Shown here piece after piece: positions 8,966 to 18,123 of a stretch of DNA of 64,000 nucleotides. A program made the position numbers and the translations under genes. Location: assembly GCA_001940925.1 (NCBI GenBank), contig MSGZ01000024.1, positions 115,264-179,263 of the forward strand, given 5' to 3'. The notes under the pieces are model-generated. The model searched no databases. It had not been told where the DNA came from and saw only the letters and a list, made by a program, of their open reading frames with translations. The stretch comes from Ruminococcus sp. Phil11. Its GTDB lineage: Bacteria > Bacillota > Clostridia > Oscillospirales > Ruminococcaceae. Numbering within the stretch: the first letter of the stretch is position 1; each line of letters starts with the position of its first letter.

Positions 8966-9489
8966 CGTATTATCCTCCTGAAATCATACTTTTCATGTTT
9001 CTGTATCTGAAACAACGGCAGATTCACCGGCCTGATCGAAACGGGATTCTCTGTTTCCGGCAGACCTGCTCTTTCGGTACGGCAGCCGGCTGTTGAATCC
9101 CTCGGACGATGCGCGTTTGCCGCAGCCGGTCTGAAAACGGCGGCGGCATCGGGATGCATTCTCATACAACACCTCCACTATGCATTCTGATTCCTGAACC
9201 GTGTACTGCCGGATGTGGGCGGTCCGGCGGCATACGGATACCGGCAAGATAAGACAAAGCAACTTTGTTTTGTTTCTGTACTGCATTGCGGTGAGGCATT
9301 TCATGAAAAGTCGGATATATAATATTTTACGATGATTTTCCGAACGTTTGTTTCGGATCGCTGCTTTTTAATATTATAACATTTTTCATGCTGCAGGCGC
9401 GATATGATTTGCAAACTATCACCGGTAGAAATAACGCGTTCAGAAAAAGTTACTTTTGTGGATTATCAATCCGGACGGTTCCTTTTTTT

Positions 9490-9538
9490 ATTATAGCCTG
9501 CTTTTGCGCGGCTGTGTACAGAATTACAGATTTGTAAT
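9490..9538 (-). promoter_or_regulatory. Promoter and operator upstream of the CotH operon: TATAAT (rc 9490-9495) plus palindrome ATTACAGATTTGTAAT (9523-9538)
   Basis: Same palindrome and same distance to the -10 as at 5164-5212. Confidence 0.5.
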
Positions 9539-9561
9539 CCGGGAAAAAGTTTGCTGACGCT

Positions 9562-9648
9562 CATATCCCGCCCGCTCCCCGCATACATCTCTGGGAACGG
9601 ATATCAGAGGTGATGATATGGATGCAGCAACAAAGCGGATCAACCGGA
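9562..9648 (+). repeat. Truncated copy 2 of the amidase 5' region
   Basis: catatcccgcccgctccccgcatacatctctgggaacggatatcagaggtgatgatatggatgcagcaacaaagcggatcaaccggaa; matches 17216-17300. Confidence 0.88.
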
Positions 9649-9688
9649 ATATCAGATCGCCCGAACGATATTGAAGCAGTGAAATCAA

Positions 9689-9720
9689 GAGGGTGCCCTG
9701 CGCAGCAGGGCACCCTCTTT
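9689..9720. terminator. Intrinsic terminator
   Basis: agagggtgccctgcgcagcagggcaccctcttt. Confidence 0.87.
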
Positions 9721-9734
9721 CTGTGATGATTCGG

Positions 9735-11378
9735 TTATTGTCTGAGAAGCATCCGCTTCAGCAGCGTCAGGTCAATGACATTGATCACCTGATTGTCATC
9801 GAGATCAGCCTGCTTGGCCTGCTCGTCGTTCAGCTGCTCATTGCCGATCAGATATTTGCACAGCATGACGGCATCCGCCGCGGACACATTGCCGTCCCGG
9901 TTGATATCTCCGCCGGATGCCTGCCCGCCGACTGCAGTGAATGTAATCCTGTCAAGATTGAATCCGCCCTGCTGAACATTCAGCTTCAGATCGGATTCTC
10001 CGGCAGGAAGCTCCAGCGTCACCTTGAACTGCTGCCAGCTCTGCCAGCCGCCGGTCGCCGGAATATTGAGCGTACCGAGCGTATTGCTGCCGCAGGAGAA
10101 TGCGATCTGTCCTCCGCCGTATTCAGATGCAGCATCCAGCGTCAGCTCATATTTCATCGCCTGCGGCACAGAGATCGCATAGCTCATCCAGTCTCCTGCT
10201 TCAATAAATCCGACATTCTTTCCGCCCTGTGCGCAGTCCTCCAACTCCACGCCGCTCATGGAAGTATAGTTTTCAGCTTCCAGTACCGCATTGCCGGAGC
10301 CGGACAGAGAAAGCCGCTCACTGTTCTGCGTCTGCGGAGTGGTCGTTGCAGTCTGCGGGTCAGGATCGGTGCCGCTTTTCGGCACTGTGCGCCATACTGC
10401 ATTCTCAGCATGTGCATTCAGGATCTTTTTGAGATAGTTGCCGGCATCTGTCAGCGAGCTGCCGTCTCCGCCGAAAATACTGGAACCCTCTGCCTTGCTG
10501 CTGATCGCCCAGTTACACCAGGAGAGTTTGTTGGAATCCATCCATGAAAGCCATTCTTCTGTCGATCCGACATTGACGGCACCGTCACCGTCCGCATTGA
10601 CCGTTCCCCATTCGGATACAAAGACTGCTGCATTTTTGCTGAGTGCCGCATCGCCCTTTCCGCGCAGATCGCCGCCGTGCGTGCCGGCATAAAAATGCAG
10701 AACATAAGCAACATTGCTGTCATTGATCGGATCATTTGCGGCTGCATCGACATCCTGAGACCATGTCGGAGTGCCGACGATGATCAGATTGTCCGAATAC
10801 TTGCGGATCTCCGGGATCACCTGCTCGGCATAGCCTTTCACGGTAGACCAGGAGACCTGTGTCGGTTCGTTGTAAAGCTCAAAGATCACGTTGTCATATT
10901 TTCCGTAATCACGCGCGATCTCGGAGAAAAAACTTTTCGCTGCATTCGTGTTATTATGAGCACCGTGCGAATGCCAGTCCACGATCACATAGATATCCTT
11001 TGCGATCGCCGCATCCATGACGGAGCGCAGCGCGCCGACGTCTCCGCCGCTGTAGATCGAGCCCTGATCGTCTACACCGAGCGAGCAGCGCAGGATCTCA
11101 CACTTGAATTCATCGACCATCCGGTCAACGGTGCCGCTGTTCCAGTACTGCCCCTGCCAGTTGCTCCAGAAAAAGCTCATTCCCTTGACCTGCACCGGTT
11201 CATTGTATGATGAACCGATGATCCTGTTTCCGCTGGTCTGAAGCTGACCGTAATAACTGACCGGTCCGCTCTCTGCCGCTGAGACCTCCGAAAGTTCAGG
11301 TACAAGCAGAACCCGCGGAAGGAGTGCAGCTGACATCACAAATGCGCAGACTGCACTGAACGCTTTTTGAATTTTCAT
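9735..11378 (-). CDS. Endoglucanase: GH5 catalytic domain, CBM6-like module, type I dockerin
   Basis: MKIQKAFSAVCAF signal; VIVDWHSHG, FELYNEPT, FVSEWGT; AVLEAENYTSMSG...GFNLDRITF (CBM6-like); GDINRDGNVSAADAVMLCKYL...ADLDDNQVINVIDLTLLKRML (dockerin); RBS ggagggg before ATG 11378. Confidence 0.95.
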   Translation of the reverse strand: MKIQKAFSAVCAFVMSAALLPRVLLVPELSEVSAAESGPVSYYGQLQTSGNRIIGSSYNEPVQVKGMSFFWSNWQGQYWNSGTVDRMVDEFKCEILRCSLGVDDQGSIYSGGDVGALRSVMDAAIAKDIYVIVDWHSHGAHNNTNAAKSFFSEIARDYGKYDNVIFELYNEPTQVSWSTVKGYAEQVIPEIRKYSDNLIIVGTPTWSQDVDAAANDPINDSNVAYVLHFYAGTHGGDLRGKGDAALSKNAAVFVSEWGTVNADGDGAVNVGSTEEWLSWMDSNKLSWCNWAISSKAEGSSIFGGDGSSLTDAGNYLKKILNAHAENAVWRTVPKSGTDPDPQTATTTPQTQNSERLSLSGSGNAVLEAENYTSMSGVELEDCAQGGKNVGFIEAGDWMSYAISVPQAMKYELTLDAASEYGGGQIAFSCGSNTLGTLNIPATGGWQSWQQFKVTLELPAGESDLKLNVQQGGFNLDRITFTAVGGQASGGDINRDGNVSAADAVMLCKYLIGNEQLNDEQAKQADLDDNQVINVIDLTLLKRMLLRQ

Positions 11379-11723
11379 AAAATTTGCCCCTCCAAAAAAA
11401 TATTCCGATTTACGAATTTTACAATGCACCAATCACCGTGTCATGCACATCAGTCCGGTTTTGTCTCTGTTTGCCTGATCCGAAAAAGTTCCTTTCTCTC
11501 ATTCTGAATCTAAAAAAGCAGGGGGTATCTTTAATTATTATTATAACATTTTTTCGGCAGTTAGACAAGGCAACCGCAATTATTTGATGCAAAACTGTCG
11601 GTATGCATAAATATAATCAACATAACGCAAATAAACAGTGCGGACGCATTGTAAATTGCGGATGCTTTCATCAGAAAACGGTTTATTCCGGTCTTCCGTA
11701 GGATACAGTCCATTTTTCCGAAC

Positions 11724-11752
11724 TTGATAAAAACAGAAAATTATGCTATAAT
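11724..11752 (+). promoter_or_regulatory. Sigma-A-like promoter TTGATA-N17-TATAAT
   Basis: Direct reading of hexamers with 17-nt spacing. Confidence 0.7.
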
Positions 11753-11758
11753 GAAAGC

Positions 11759-11835
11759 AACGAAATTACGAAAAAAAACAGAAATCTGGTTCAGCGGAGA
11801 AAGCGCACCGCACGGTGCCGCGTGTTGCGCTTTTT
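11759..11835 (+). ncRNA. Candidate small RNA of about 75 nt
   Basis: Begins just after the 11724-11752 promoter and ends at hairpin aaagcgcaccgcacggtgccgcgtgttgcgcttttt; no ORF. Confidence 0.45.
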
Positions 11836-12273
11836 ATCGTAATTACATACTTTTCTGCTAGCCGAACTGCGCACCGGATCAAAGGATGTATTTCTGAGAT
11901 TTCTCTTTCAAAGAACCGGTGCTGTCATTCTGCGCCAATTCCCGCAAAAATAATCAGTATAAATATTCCGGATACGATCGACGATATGACTGCATAATTT
12001 GCAATTCCCTGCCCATTGAAATTTCCTGTATTATATGGTATAGTATAATAAGCAATGATGTGTATGCAGCGGCGTGCTGCATATCGGGCCGGTGGATTGT
12101 TTGACGGATGCGTCTGTCATGCTCTGCGCATAAACCGAAAGCGGATATCCGTGAGATGTATTCGGGCGCGAATATCTGCGCGGGAAGCGTATGAAGTGCT
12201 ATGCTGCCGACAAGTATTTTTTCCGCGCTGCTTTGCGGAAACGTGATAAAAACGGAACCAAAGAGGTGATGAT

Positions 12274-13104
12274 ATGCTGAAACAGGAAGAAATCCCGAAG
12301 TACCTGCTGCCGAAGGAATATGTGCTGGAGCACGGAATGCCTGACGATCAGCTGGTGGATGAATATTATATTGATGACAACGGCGTTTATCAATACGGAC
12401 AATGGCTTGATAAGCCGCTGGATGAGGGCGGCAAGCCTTATAACGGCGTGGCATATTTACGGACGGAAGACGGTGAATACAGCGGATATCAGGAGTACAA
12501 AAACGGTTATCCTTACGGTGTCGGAGTCTCGTTCTATCCTGATTCGGGCAGAATGGCGCATTTCACGTATGAAAATACAGAGGAGAACGCAGAAGAATAC
12601 AGCTGCTTCCAATGGTATGAAAACGGTGTTTTACAGAAAACGGTTGAGGAGTATATAAAACGTGTGCCGGGATACGAAAAGACAAAAGAATACGATGAAT
12701 CCGGCAGGCTTGTCAAGGTAAGGGTGTCGTTTCGGCCGACCCTATTTGCAGATTATGACTTCGATCATCCGGATCCGGCTTTTGAAGTGCTGCTGCATGA
12801 AAACGGCGAGATCCGGCTGATCAGAAAACTGTCTCCGTCACATTACAGCTTCATTTCGGAGTGTGAATTTGACGCAGAAGGGAAACTGGTCAGATTCGCT
12901 TTGAATCCGCATTATGATCCTGATTTTTCCTCACCGGAGCATGAAGCTGCACACCGGCATATCAAAACATTTGATGCGAGTTTCCGTGAGCAGGGCGGTG
13001 TGCTGAAAAAGGCTGTGATCTATTCTCCGAACAGAAAGCACAGCCGAACGGTTGAATTTGACAGATCCGGCAATGTGATTTCGGAACATGCGGACAGCAT
13101 TTGA
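12274..13104 (+). CDS. MORN / YwqK-type repeat protein
   Basis: 276 aa; YGQWLDKPLDEGGKPYNGVAYLRTEDGEYSGYQEYKNGYPYGVGVSFYPDSGRM; RBS gaggtgatgat. Confidence 0.75.
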   Translation: MLKQEEIPKYLLPKEYVLEHGMPDDQLVDEYYIDDNGVYQYGQWLDKPLDEGGKPYNGVAYLRTEDGEYSGYQEYKNGYPYGVGVSFYPDSGRMAHFTYENTEENAEEYSCFQWYENGVLQKTVEEYIKRVPGYEKTKEYDESGRLVKVRVSFRPTLFADYDFDHPDPAFEVLLHENGEIRLIRKLSPSHYSFISECEFDAEGKLVRFALNPHYDPDFSSPEHEAAHRHIKTFDASFREQGGVLKKAVIYSPNRKHSRTVEFDRSGNVISEHADSI

Positions 13105-13119
13105 GACAAGGCGCAGTCT

Positions 13120-13302
13120 TGCTGTTTCCGGCTGTACCAATCTGCGAAAGCTGCGATCCCGGAAGGCGTGAAAACGATCGAAGGCGGTGCGTTTGGCGGA
13201 TGTTCTGCTCTGTGTGGAATCTCGCTTACGGCGGCACCGGAACTGCTGAAGCAGGAGGCCGGAAACCAACGGCAGGCATCATGCAAATGTATATGATTTG
13301 AG
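13120..13302 (+). pseudogene. Remnant of a BspA-type leucine-rich-repeat gene
   Basis: Frame reads AAIPEGVKTIEGGAFGGCSALCGISLTAAPELLKQ, the LRR_5-type motif also seen in 20607-23009; no upstream body. Confidence 0.65.
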
Positions 13303-13330
13303 GGAGCCGTTAGGCTCCCTCGTTTCAGTT

Positions 13331-15016
13331 ATGGAAAAGCAGAGTACAGGCACACGCCGGAGATTGTGCAGCCCGCGATATTTCCTGCGATTGCGGGAAA
13401 CAGATTCCTTCAATCAGTTTGTGCTGCTCGATCAGGACGATATCGTGATGCTGAATCACGGCGACGGCTACCCGCGTGCCGTGGCGCTGAACCGCCTGTC
13501 CTCCTCCGGCCGGAACGGTTCTGTCTACATGGCGGAATACGGAGACCCGAAGGATGCAGACCTCGATGATATGAGGATCCTGAATGATACCGGCGTCGCG
13601 GTCGGCGGATTTGTGCAGAGCAGCACGCATTATATTATGGCGTACAATGAAATCAATCCGGATCTTTGGTACGATCTTGCCGTCAGTCAGACGTTCCGTG
13701 AATCGGAAACGGCACGGAATATCATGATCGCAGCCGTTCCGAAGGATGATCTGACACAGGAAAATGTTGTAAGAACTGCTGTTACGGATTATCCCGATGA
13801 CGGTGTGAGCGGCGGCAATCCGTTCCTGGTGCCGGTCGGCAATGACCGTTTTCTGCTTCTGTGGCAGCACGGAGAGAAGGTTCACTATGTCTTTACAGAC
13901 GGGACCGGTGCACTGAGCGGCGAACAGTATGAGCTGGAAGGCTGCCTTTCCGACTGCGAACCGGTCGTTTCCGGCGGGAAGCTGTACTGGTACACATGGG
14001 AGCAATCCGACATCCGCTTTTACAGCATTGATCTGGAACACCCGGAGCAGACCGACATCGTGAAGCGGAAGGCGGCGCATGAAATGGCGCAGACAGAGCA
14101 GGATGCAGCGGGCAATGTTTACGATGTCTGTACGAAATGCGGTCTGCGGGTTCCGCATGATGATCCGGACGGTTATCAGGTGCTCCTTTTCAGGATCAGC
14201 CGCAGCGATGACCGCTGGGTGCGAACCTTGTTCCGCCCGGAAACGGAGTATCTGGAAGTCGGCGACGAGATCGCGCTGCGCATTGATCAATTCAACATTG
14301 ACGAGGAACGATTCTTCCGGATGTACCTGCGGGGCGAGGCGGAGCTGCCGTTTGACTACGATACCTGGCTGTATACCGTCAGCGAGTTTGATGCACCGGC
14401 TGTCGTGTTTGAAATCCAGCTCGAACCGGATATGCACAGAAACAGGATACAAAACGTCCGGTTCATGGCGAAGCACAACTATGAATATGTGAGCATGCAG
14501 CAGGCGGACGGCGAAACGGCGGGCAGCATCACGCTGCAATGTGCCGACTGCGGACATACCGCCACGTTTGCAGCGGATGCGCTCTCCGGCACAAAGGATG
14601 CGGCGGTTTGTGCGGCACTGGAAAACGACAGTTCCGCTGCACCGGCAGTCACGGTCACGCTGACCGACCCGGAGACCGGTGAGGAAACCGAAGCGGAACA
14701 GGGCAATGATTTCACGGCCGCCTATGTCAAAGACCCGGATACGGGGCAGTCGTATGCGGTCATCGTTGCGGCAAAGGACAGCGGAAAGCTCAGGGGCTCT
14801 GCGGTGATCCCGTTTGACGGCACACAGCCGGAGCGTCCTGCGGGCGATGTGAACGCAGACGGGAAATTCGATTCCGCGGATGCCGTCCTGCTGCAGCAAT
14901 GGCTGCTGAATATACCGGATACCGAACTGAAGGACTGGAAAGCGGCGGATCTCAGTGCGGATAACCGGCTTGATGCGCACGATCTTTCTATGATGAAGAT
15001 GGTGCTGATGCAATAA
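13331..15016 (+). pseudogene. Dockerin-containing secreted protein, 5'-truncated and probably frameshifted near 13400
   Basis: Body NQFVLLDQDDIVMLNHGDGYPRAVALNRL...; dockerin GDVNADGKFDSADAVLLQQWLL...ADLSADNRLDAHDLSMMKMVL; no signal peptide; the +1 frame upstream reads protein-like YGKAEYRHTPEIVQPAIFPAIAGN. Confidence 0.65.
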
Positions 15017-15039
15017 ACAATATCAGGCTTCCGTCCTGT

Positions 15040-15132
15040 CATATCCCGCCCGCATACATCTCTGAGAACGGATATCAGAGGTGATGATATGGATGCAGGA
15101 ACAAAGCGCATTGTACGGAAAAAGCCGCGGAA
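15040..15132 (+). repeat. Truncated copy 3 of the amidase 5' region
   Basis: catatcccgcccgcatacatctctgagaacggatatcagaggtgatgatatggatgcaggaacaaagcgcattgtacgga. Confidence 0.87.
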
Positions 15133-15134
15133 CT

Positions 15135-15177
15135 GAAAAAACGAGCATCGCCCCGTGCAGGAACGATGCTCGTTTTC
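15135..15177. terminator. Intrinsic terminator
   Basis: aaaaaacgagcatcgccccgtgcaggaacgatgctcgtttt. Confidence 0.82.
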
Positions 15178-15235
15178 TTGTAAGTGTTTCTTTCGGCAGG
15201 GGCGTATAGACTGTTTGCGGCTTTTCCTCGCTTTA

Positions 15236-15877
15236 TCATACGCACTTGTTCCCGGCAGCTTTTGCCCCTTCAAGGACGATTCTGCGCATGGAATCATCAA
15301 TGAGCGTCGGGTCATGCGTGACCATGATAACCGTCTTTCCCATGCCCAAGAACGATTTAAGGATCCGCATGACCTGTTCGGCATTGGCTCTGTCCAGTGA
15401 GCCGGTCGGCTCATCCGCCAGGACGACCCTGCACTGCTTCATCATGAGCCGCGCTAGTGCGATGCGCTGCTGCTCACCGCCGGAGAGCGAAAAAACCTTC
15501 TGCTTCTCCCTGCCGAGCATTCCGACGCGGTCAAGTGCTTCGTTCATGGAAACCTTGCTGCGTGCCTGATCGCGCACCATTTTCAGGTTTTCCTCTACGG
15601 TCTTGTTCTCGACCAGCGCGAAATTCTGGAACAGGAACCCGACATACTGCCGGAAATACGTTTTCAGATTCTTTGTTTTCGTGATGTTCAGATCATCGAC
15701 AATGATCTCGCCGCTGTCTGCCGGCTCGATGCCGCCGATCATGTTGAGCAGCGTCATTTAGCCGCAGCCGCTCGCGCCGGTAAATACCGCAAATTCCTTG
15801 TCCGGGATCTCCAGCGAAAAACCGTCGAAAAATACATGCGTGTCAAACGCTTTTTTCAGATTTTCGATGCGGATCAT
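15236..15877 (-). pseudogene. ABC transporter ATPase (bacteriocin-export/MacB-like) interrupted by TAA at the Walker A lysine
   Basis: MIRIENLKKAFDTHVFFDGFSLEIPDKEFAVFTGASGCG-TAA-MTLLNMIGGIEPADSGEI...LSGGEQQRIALARLMM...VVLADEPTGSLD; stop codon 15758-15760. Confidence 0.88.
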
Positions 15878-16648
15878 AATGCACCGCCTTTCGGCCGGAT
15901 ATGCAGAATATGCAGATTGACGAGACAGATCCCGAGCAGAAAAGGGATCGTCAGGCAGTAAAGGTACTGATACGGCTTGTAGATCTGCGTAAAGCATTGC
16001 TGCAGGAGCCGTCCTGCTATAAAGATCACAGAGAAAACAGCGATATCCGTCAGGGTCAGTTTCAGATAATAGCGGAGCGCGGAATCTCCGTGAATGACCC
16101 TGACAGCAATTTCCTTTTTCTCGAATGCTGCATCCATATAGCAGCAGAGCAGAACGACCAGAATCACGATCAGGATCGCAGCAAGGATCTTCAGAAAGCT
16201 GTCCTCATCGGCAGCAAAGCTGTCCAGCGTATAGATGTTCCGTATCTCCCGGATACAGGCCTTGCAGTTTTCCTCCGGTCCGATCAGATACCAGTTTATC
16301 AGCTATTCAGCCGTGTCCGGATCCAGTTCTTCCCATGGCGCAAACCGGACATTCTGGGAAATGAAAACAATGTTCTTGTTTTGCCGTTTTTGATCCCGAA
16401 ATGCTTTTGCAGATCGGAGATCCTGTCTTTATCCGTGTAATAGCAGAGCTCGGGCTCCTGTGTGCCGTATACATCAGGACCTGATGCTGTTTGGCTGCTG
16501 CTATGACGCCGGAATCTGCCGTCTGCTCCGGATTAACTGAAATAATCTGATAGTCAAATCTTCCGTTGCAGATGCTGCCGGCTGTGATCAGCAGCAGGAT
16601 AAAAACTGCATAAAACAGAATTGCAGTGATATATTTTGAAAGTTTCAT
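15874..16648 (-). pseudogene. Degenerate bacteriocin-associated membrane protein/permease
   Basis: N-terminal MKLSKYITAILFYAVFILLLITAGS, C-terminal ILVVLLCCYMDAAFEKKEIAVRVIHGDSALRYYLKLTLTDIAVFSVIF; frame changes and stops between; C-terminal frame overlaps the ATPase start. Confidence 0.7.
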
Positions 16649-16672
16649 GAGCGATCCCCGTGACGCAGATAT

Positions 16673-16710
16673 GCAGAACAGGAGTATCGGATGATACCCC
16701 TGTTCTGTTG
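16673..16710 (-). terminator. Intrinsic terminator
   Basis: cagaacaggagtatcggatgatacccctgttctg. Confidence 0.75.
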
Positions 16711-16717
16711 TGGTTCA

Positions 16718-17194
16718 TTAAACGAGCGACCAATAGGCCGTACCTTTATAATATGCGCCGTTATTTTTGAATTTTGCGGTCAGAATCGGCGTTTGAGTCG
16801 TTAAAGGTGTAAGAAAAGTCGAACTGTATCTTGAGGAACCGTTGCAATTGATAACACAATCGTGGTAAACGTGGTTATTGTTGATATAGTAACGACCAGG
16901 TTTTTCCCCATTATCCCACGATTTGGCATATGCGGAACCGTTGCCCAAAGAACCTGACTTATAGTAGAAATTGACGAAGCTGATGCTTTCATAATTGTAG
17001 CAGATCCAATAGCCGCCCATATTTTTGTAAGATCCGTTGGTGTTAGCCGGTACGTTTGAATAGAGCAATCCCGAAGTTCTGTAATTATTAAACGTATGTC
17101 CACTATTATCACGAACGACGGCAATTGCGGATATTGCTGATACGGAAGAGAGCGTGGTTGCTGCTGAAAGACCTGATGCTAAAATGCGAAATGC
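16718..17194 (-). CDS. Secreted bacteriocin-like protein, probably missing its 5' end
   Basis: Open frame ILASGLSAATTLSSVSAISAIAVVRDNSGHTFNNYRTSGLLYSNVPANTNGSYKNMGGYWICYNYESISFVNFYYKSGSLGNGSAYAKSWDNGEKPGRYYINNNHVYHDCVINCNGSSRYSS...; preceded by TAA and the amidase repeat, no ATG before the hydrophobic segment. Confidence 0.5.
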   Translation of the reverse strand, partial: AFRILASGLSAATTLSSVSAISAIAVVRDNSGHTFNNYRTSGLLYSNVPANTNGSYKNMGGYWICYNYESISFVNFYYKSGSLGNGSAYAKSWDNGEKPGRYYINNNHVYHDCVINCNGSSRYSSTFLTPLTTQTPILTAKFKNNGAYYKGTAYWSLV

Positions 17195-17215
17195 TTAACT
17201 TGCAGCTGCTTTTAT

Positions 17216-17271
17216 CATATCCTGCCCGGTTCCCGCATACATCTCTACTAACGAATATCAGAGGTGATGAT
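17216..17271 (+). repeat. Copy 4 of the repeat, leading into the intact amidase gene
   Basis: catatcctgcccggttcccgcatacatctctactaacgaatatcagaggtgatgat. Confidence 0.85.
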
Positions 17272-18015
17272 ATGGATGCAGTAACAAAGCGAATCGTCCG
17301 GAAAAGCGCGTTCCTGTTCCTGATGCTGACGGTCAGCATTGCGGGAATCCACCGGGTCATGATGCGGGCAGCAGATTTGCCTGCCGTCCGGAAAACGGGG
17401 GCACAGCGAACACCCGTCATCGTATTGGATGCCGGACACGGCGGCATTGACGGCGGCTGCTCCACGGCAGACGGCGTTCCGGAGAAGGGGATCAATCTTG
17501 CGGTGATGCTGGAGCTGCGGGAGCTGCTGACGCTTTCGGGCTACGAGGTGCGCGTCACGCGGGACAGCGACCGCTCCATGCATGACAAGGGCGTGGAAGG
17601 GATCGCCGCGCAGAAAAGCTCCGACATGGATAACCGGCTTGCGGCGATGAACGCGCCGGATGATGCAGTCTGCCTGTCGATCCACCAGAACCAGTTTACC
17701 GACCCGAAATACAGCGGTGCGCAGATGTTCTATGCCGAGACGAACGACAGGAGCGAGTCACTGGCGGAGGCCCTGCAGCAGGCGTTCCGCAGTCAGCTGC
17801 AGCCGGAGAACACCCGCGAGATCAAACGCTGCGGCAAGGAACTGTTCCTCTGCTATTTCTGCAAGCACCCGACGGTCATGGCGGAATGCGGTTTTCTCTC
17901 GAATCCGGAGGAGGCTGCCCGTCTGACCGATCCGGACTATCAGAAGCAGGTCGCGTTCACGCTGTACGCCGGACTGACCGGCTGGCTGGCGGAGCAGGAG
18001 CAGAGCCCCGCGTAA
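17272..18015 (+). CDS. N-acetylmuramoyl-L-alanine amidase (Amidase_3, CwlD-like)
   Basis: VIVLDAGHGGIDGGC, VTRDSDRSM, CLSIHQNQF, TVMAECGFLSNPEEA; signal/TM N-terminus; RBS gaggtgatgat. Confidence 0.93.
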   Translation: MDAVTKRIVRKSAFLFLMLTVSIAGIHRVMMRAADLPAVRKTGAQRTPVIVLDAGHGGIDGGCSTADGVPEKGINLAVMLELRELLTLSGYEVRVTRDSDRSMHDKGVEGIAAQKSSDMDNRLAAMNAPDDAVCLSIHQNQFTDPKYSGAQMFYAETNDRSESLAEALQQAFRSQLQPENTREIKRCGKELFLCYFCKHPTVMAECGFLSNPEEAARLTDPDYQKQVAFTLYAGLTGWLAEQEQSPA

Positions 18016-18123
18016 ATATCTGCTTCGGTGCACTTGCTTTTTTTCAGGAACTGTGCTATAATAAGGAAGAATGCATCGAGAGGGTAACTGATGCTGAAAA
18101 ATAATCTGGAGGAACGATATCAA

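Noticed and set aside
15236-15760. Treating the 173-aa ORF as a complete ABC ATPase
   Set aside because: It starts inside the Walker A motif; the missing N-terminus lies immediately upstream in the same frame behind a TAA.
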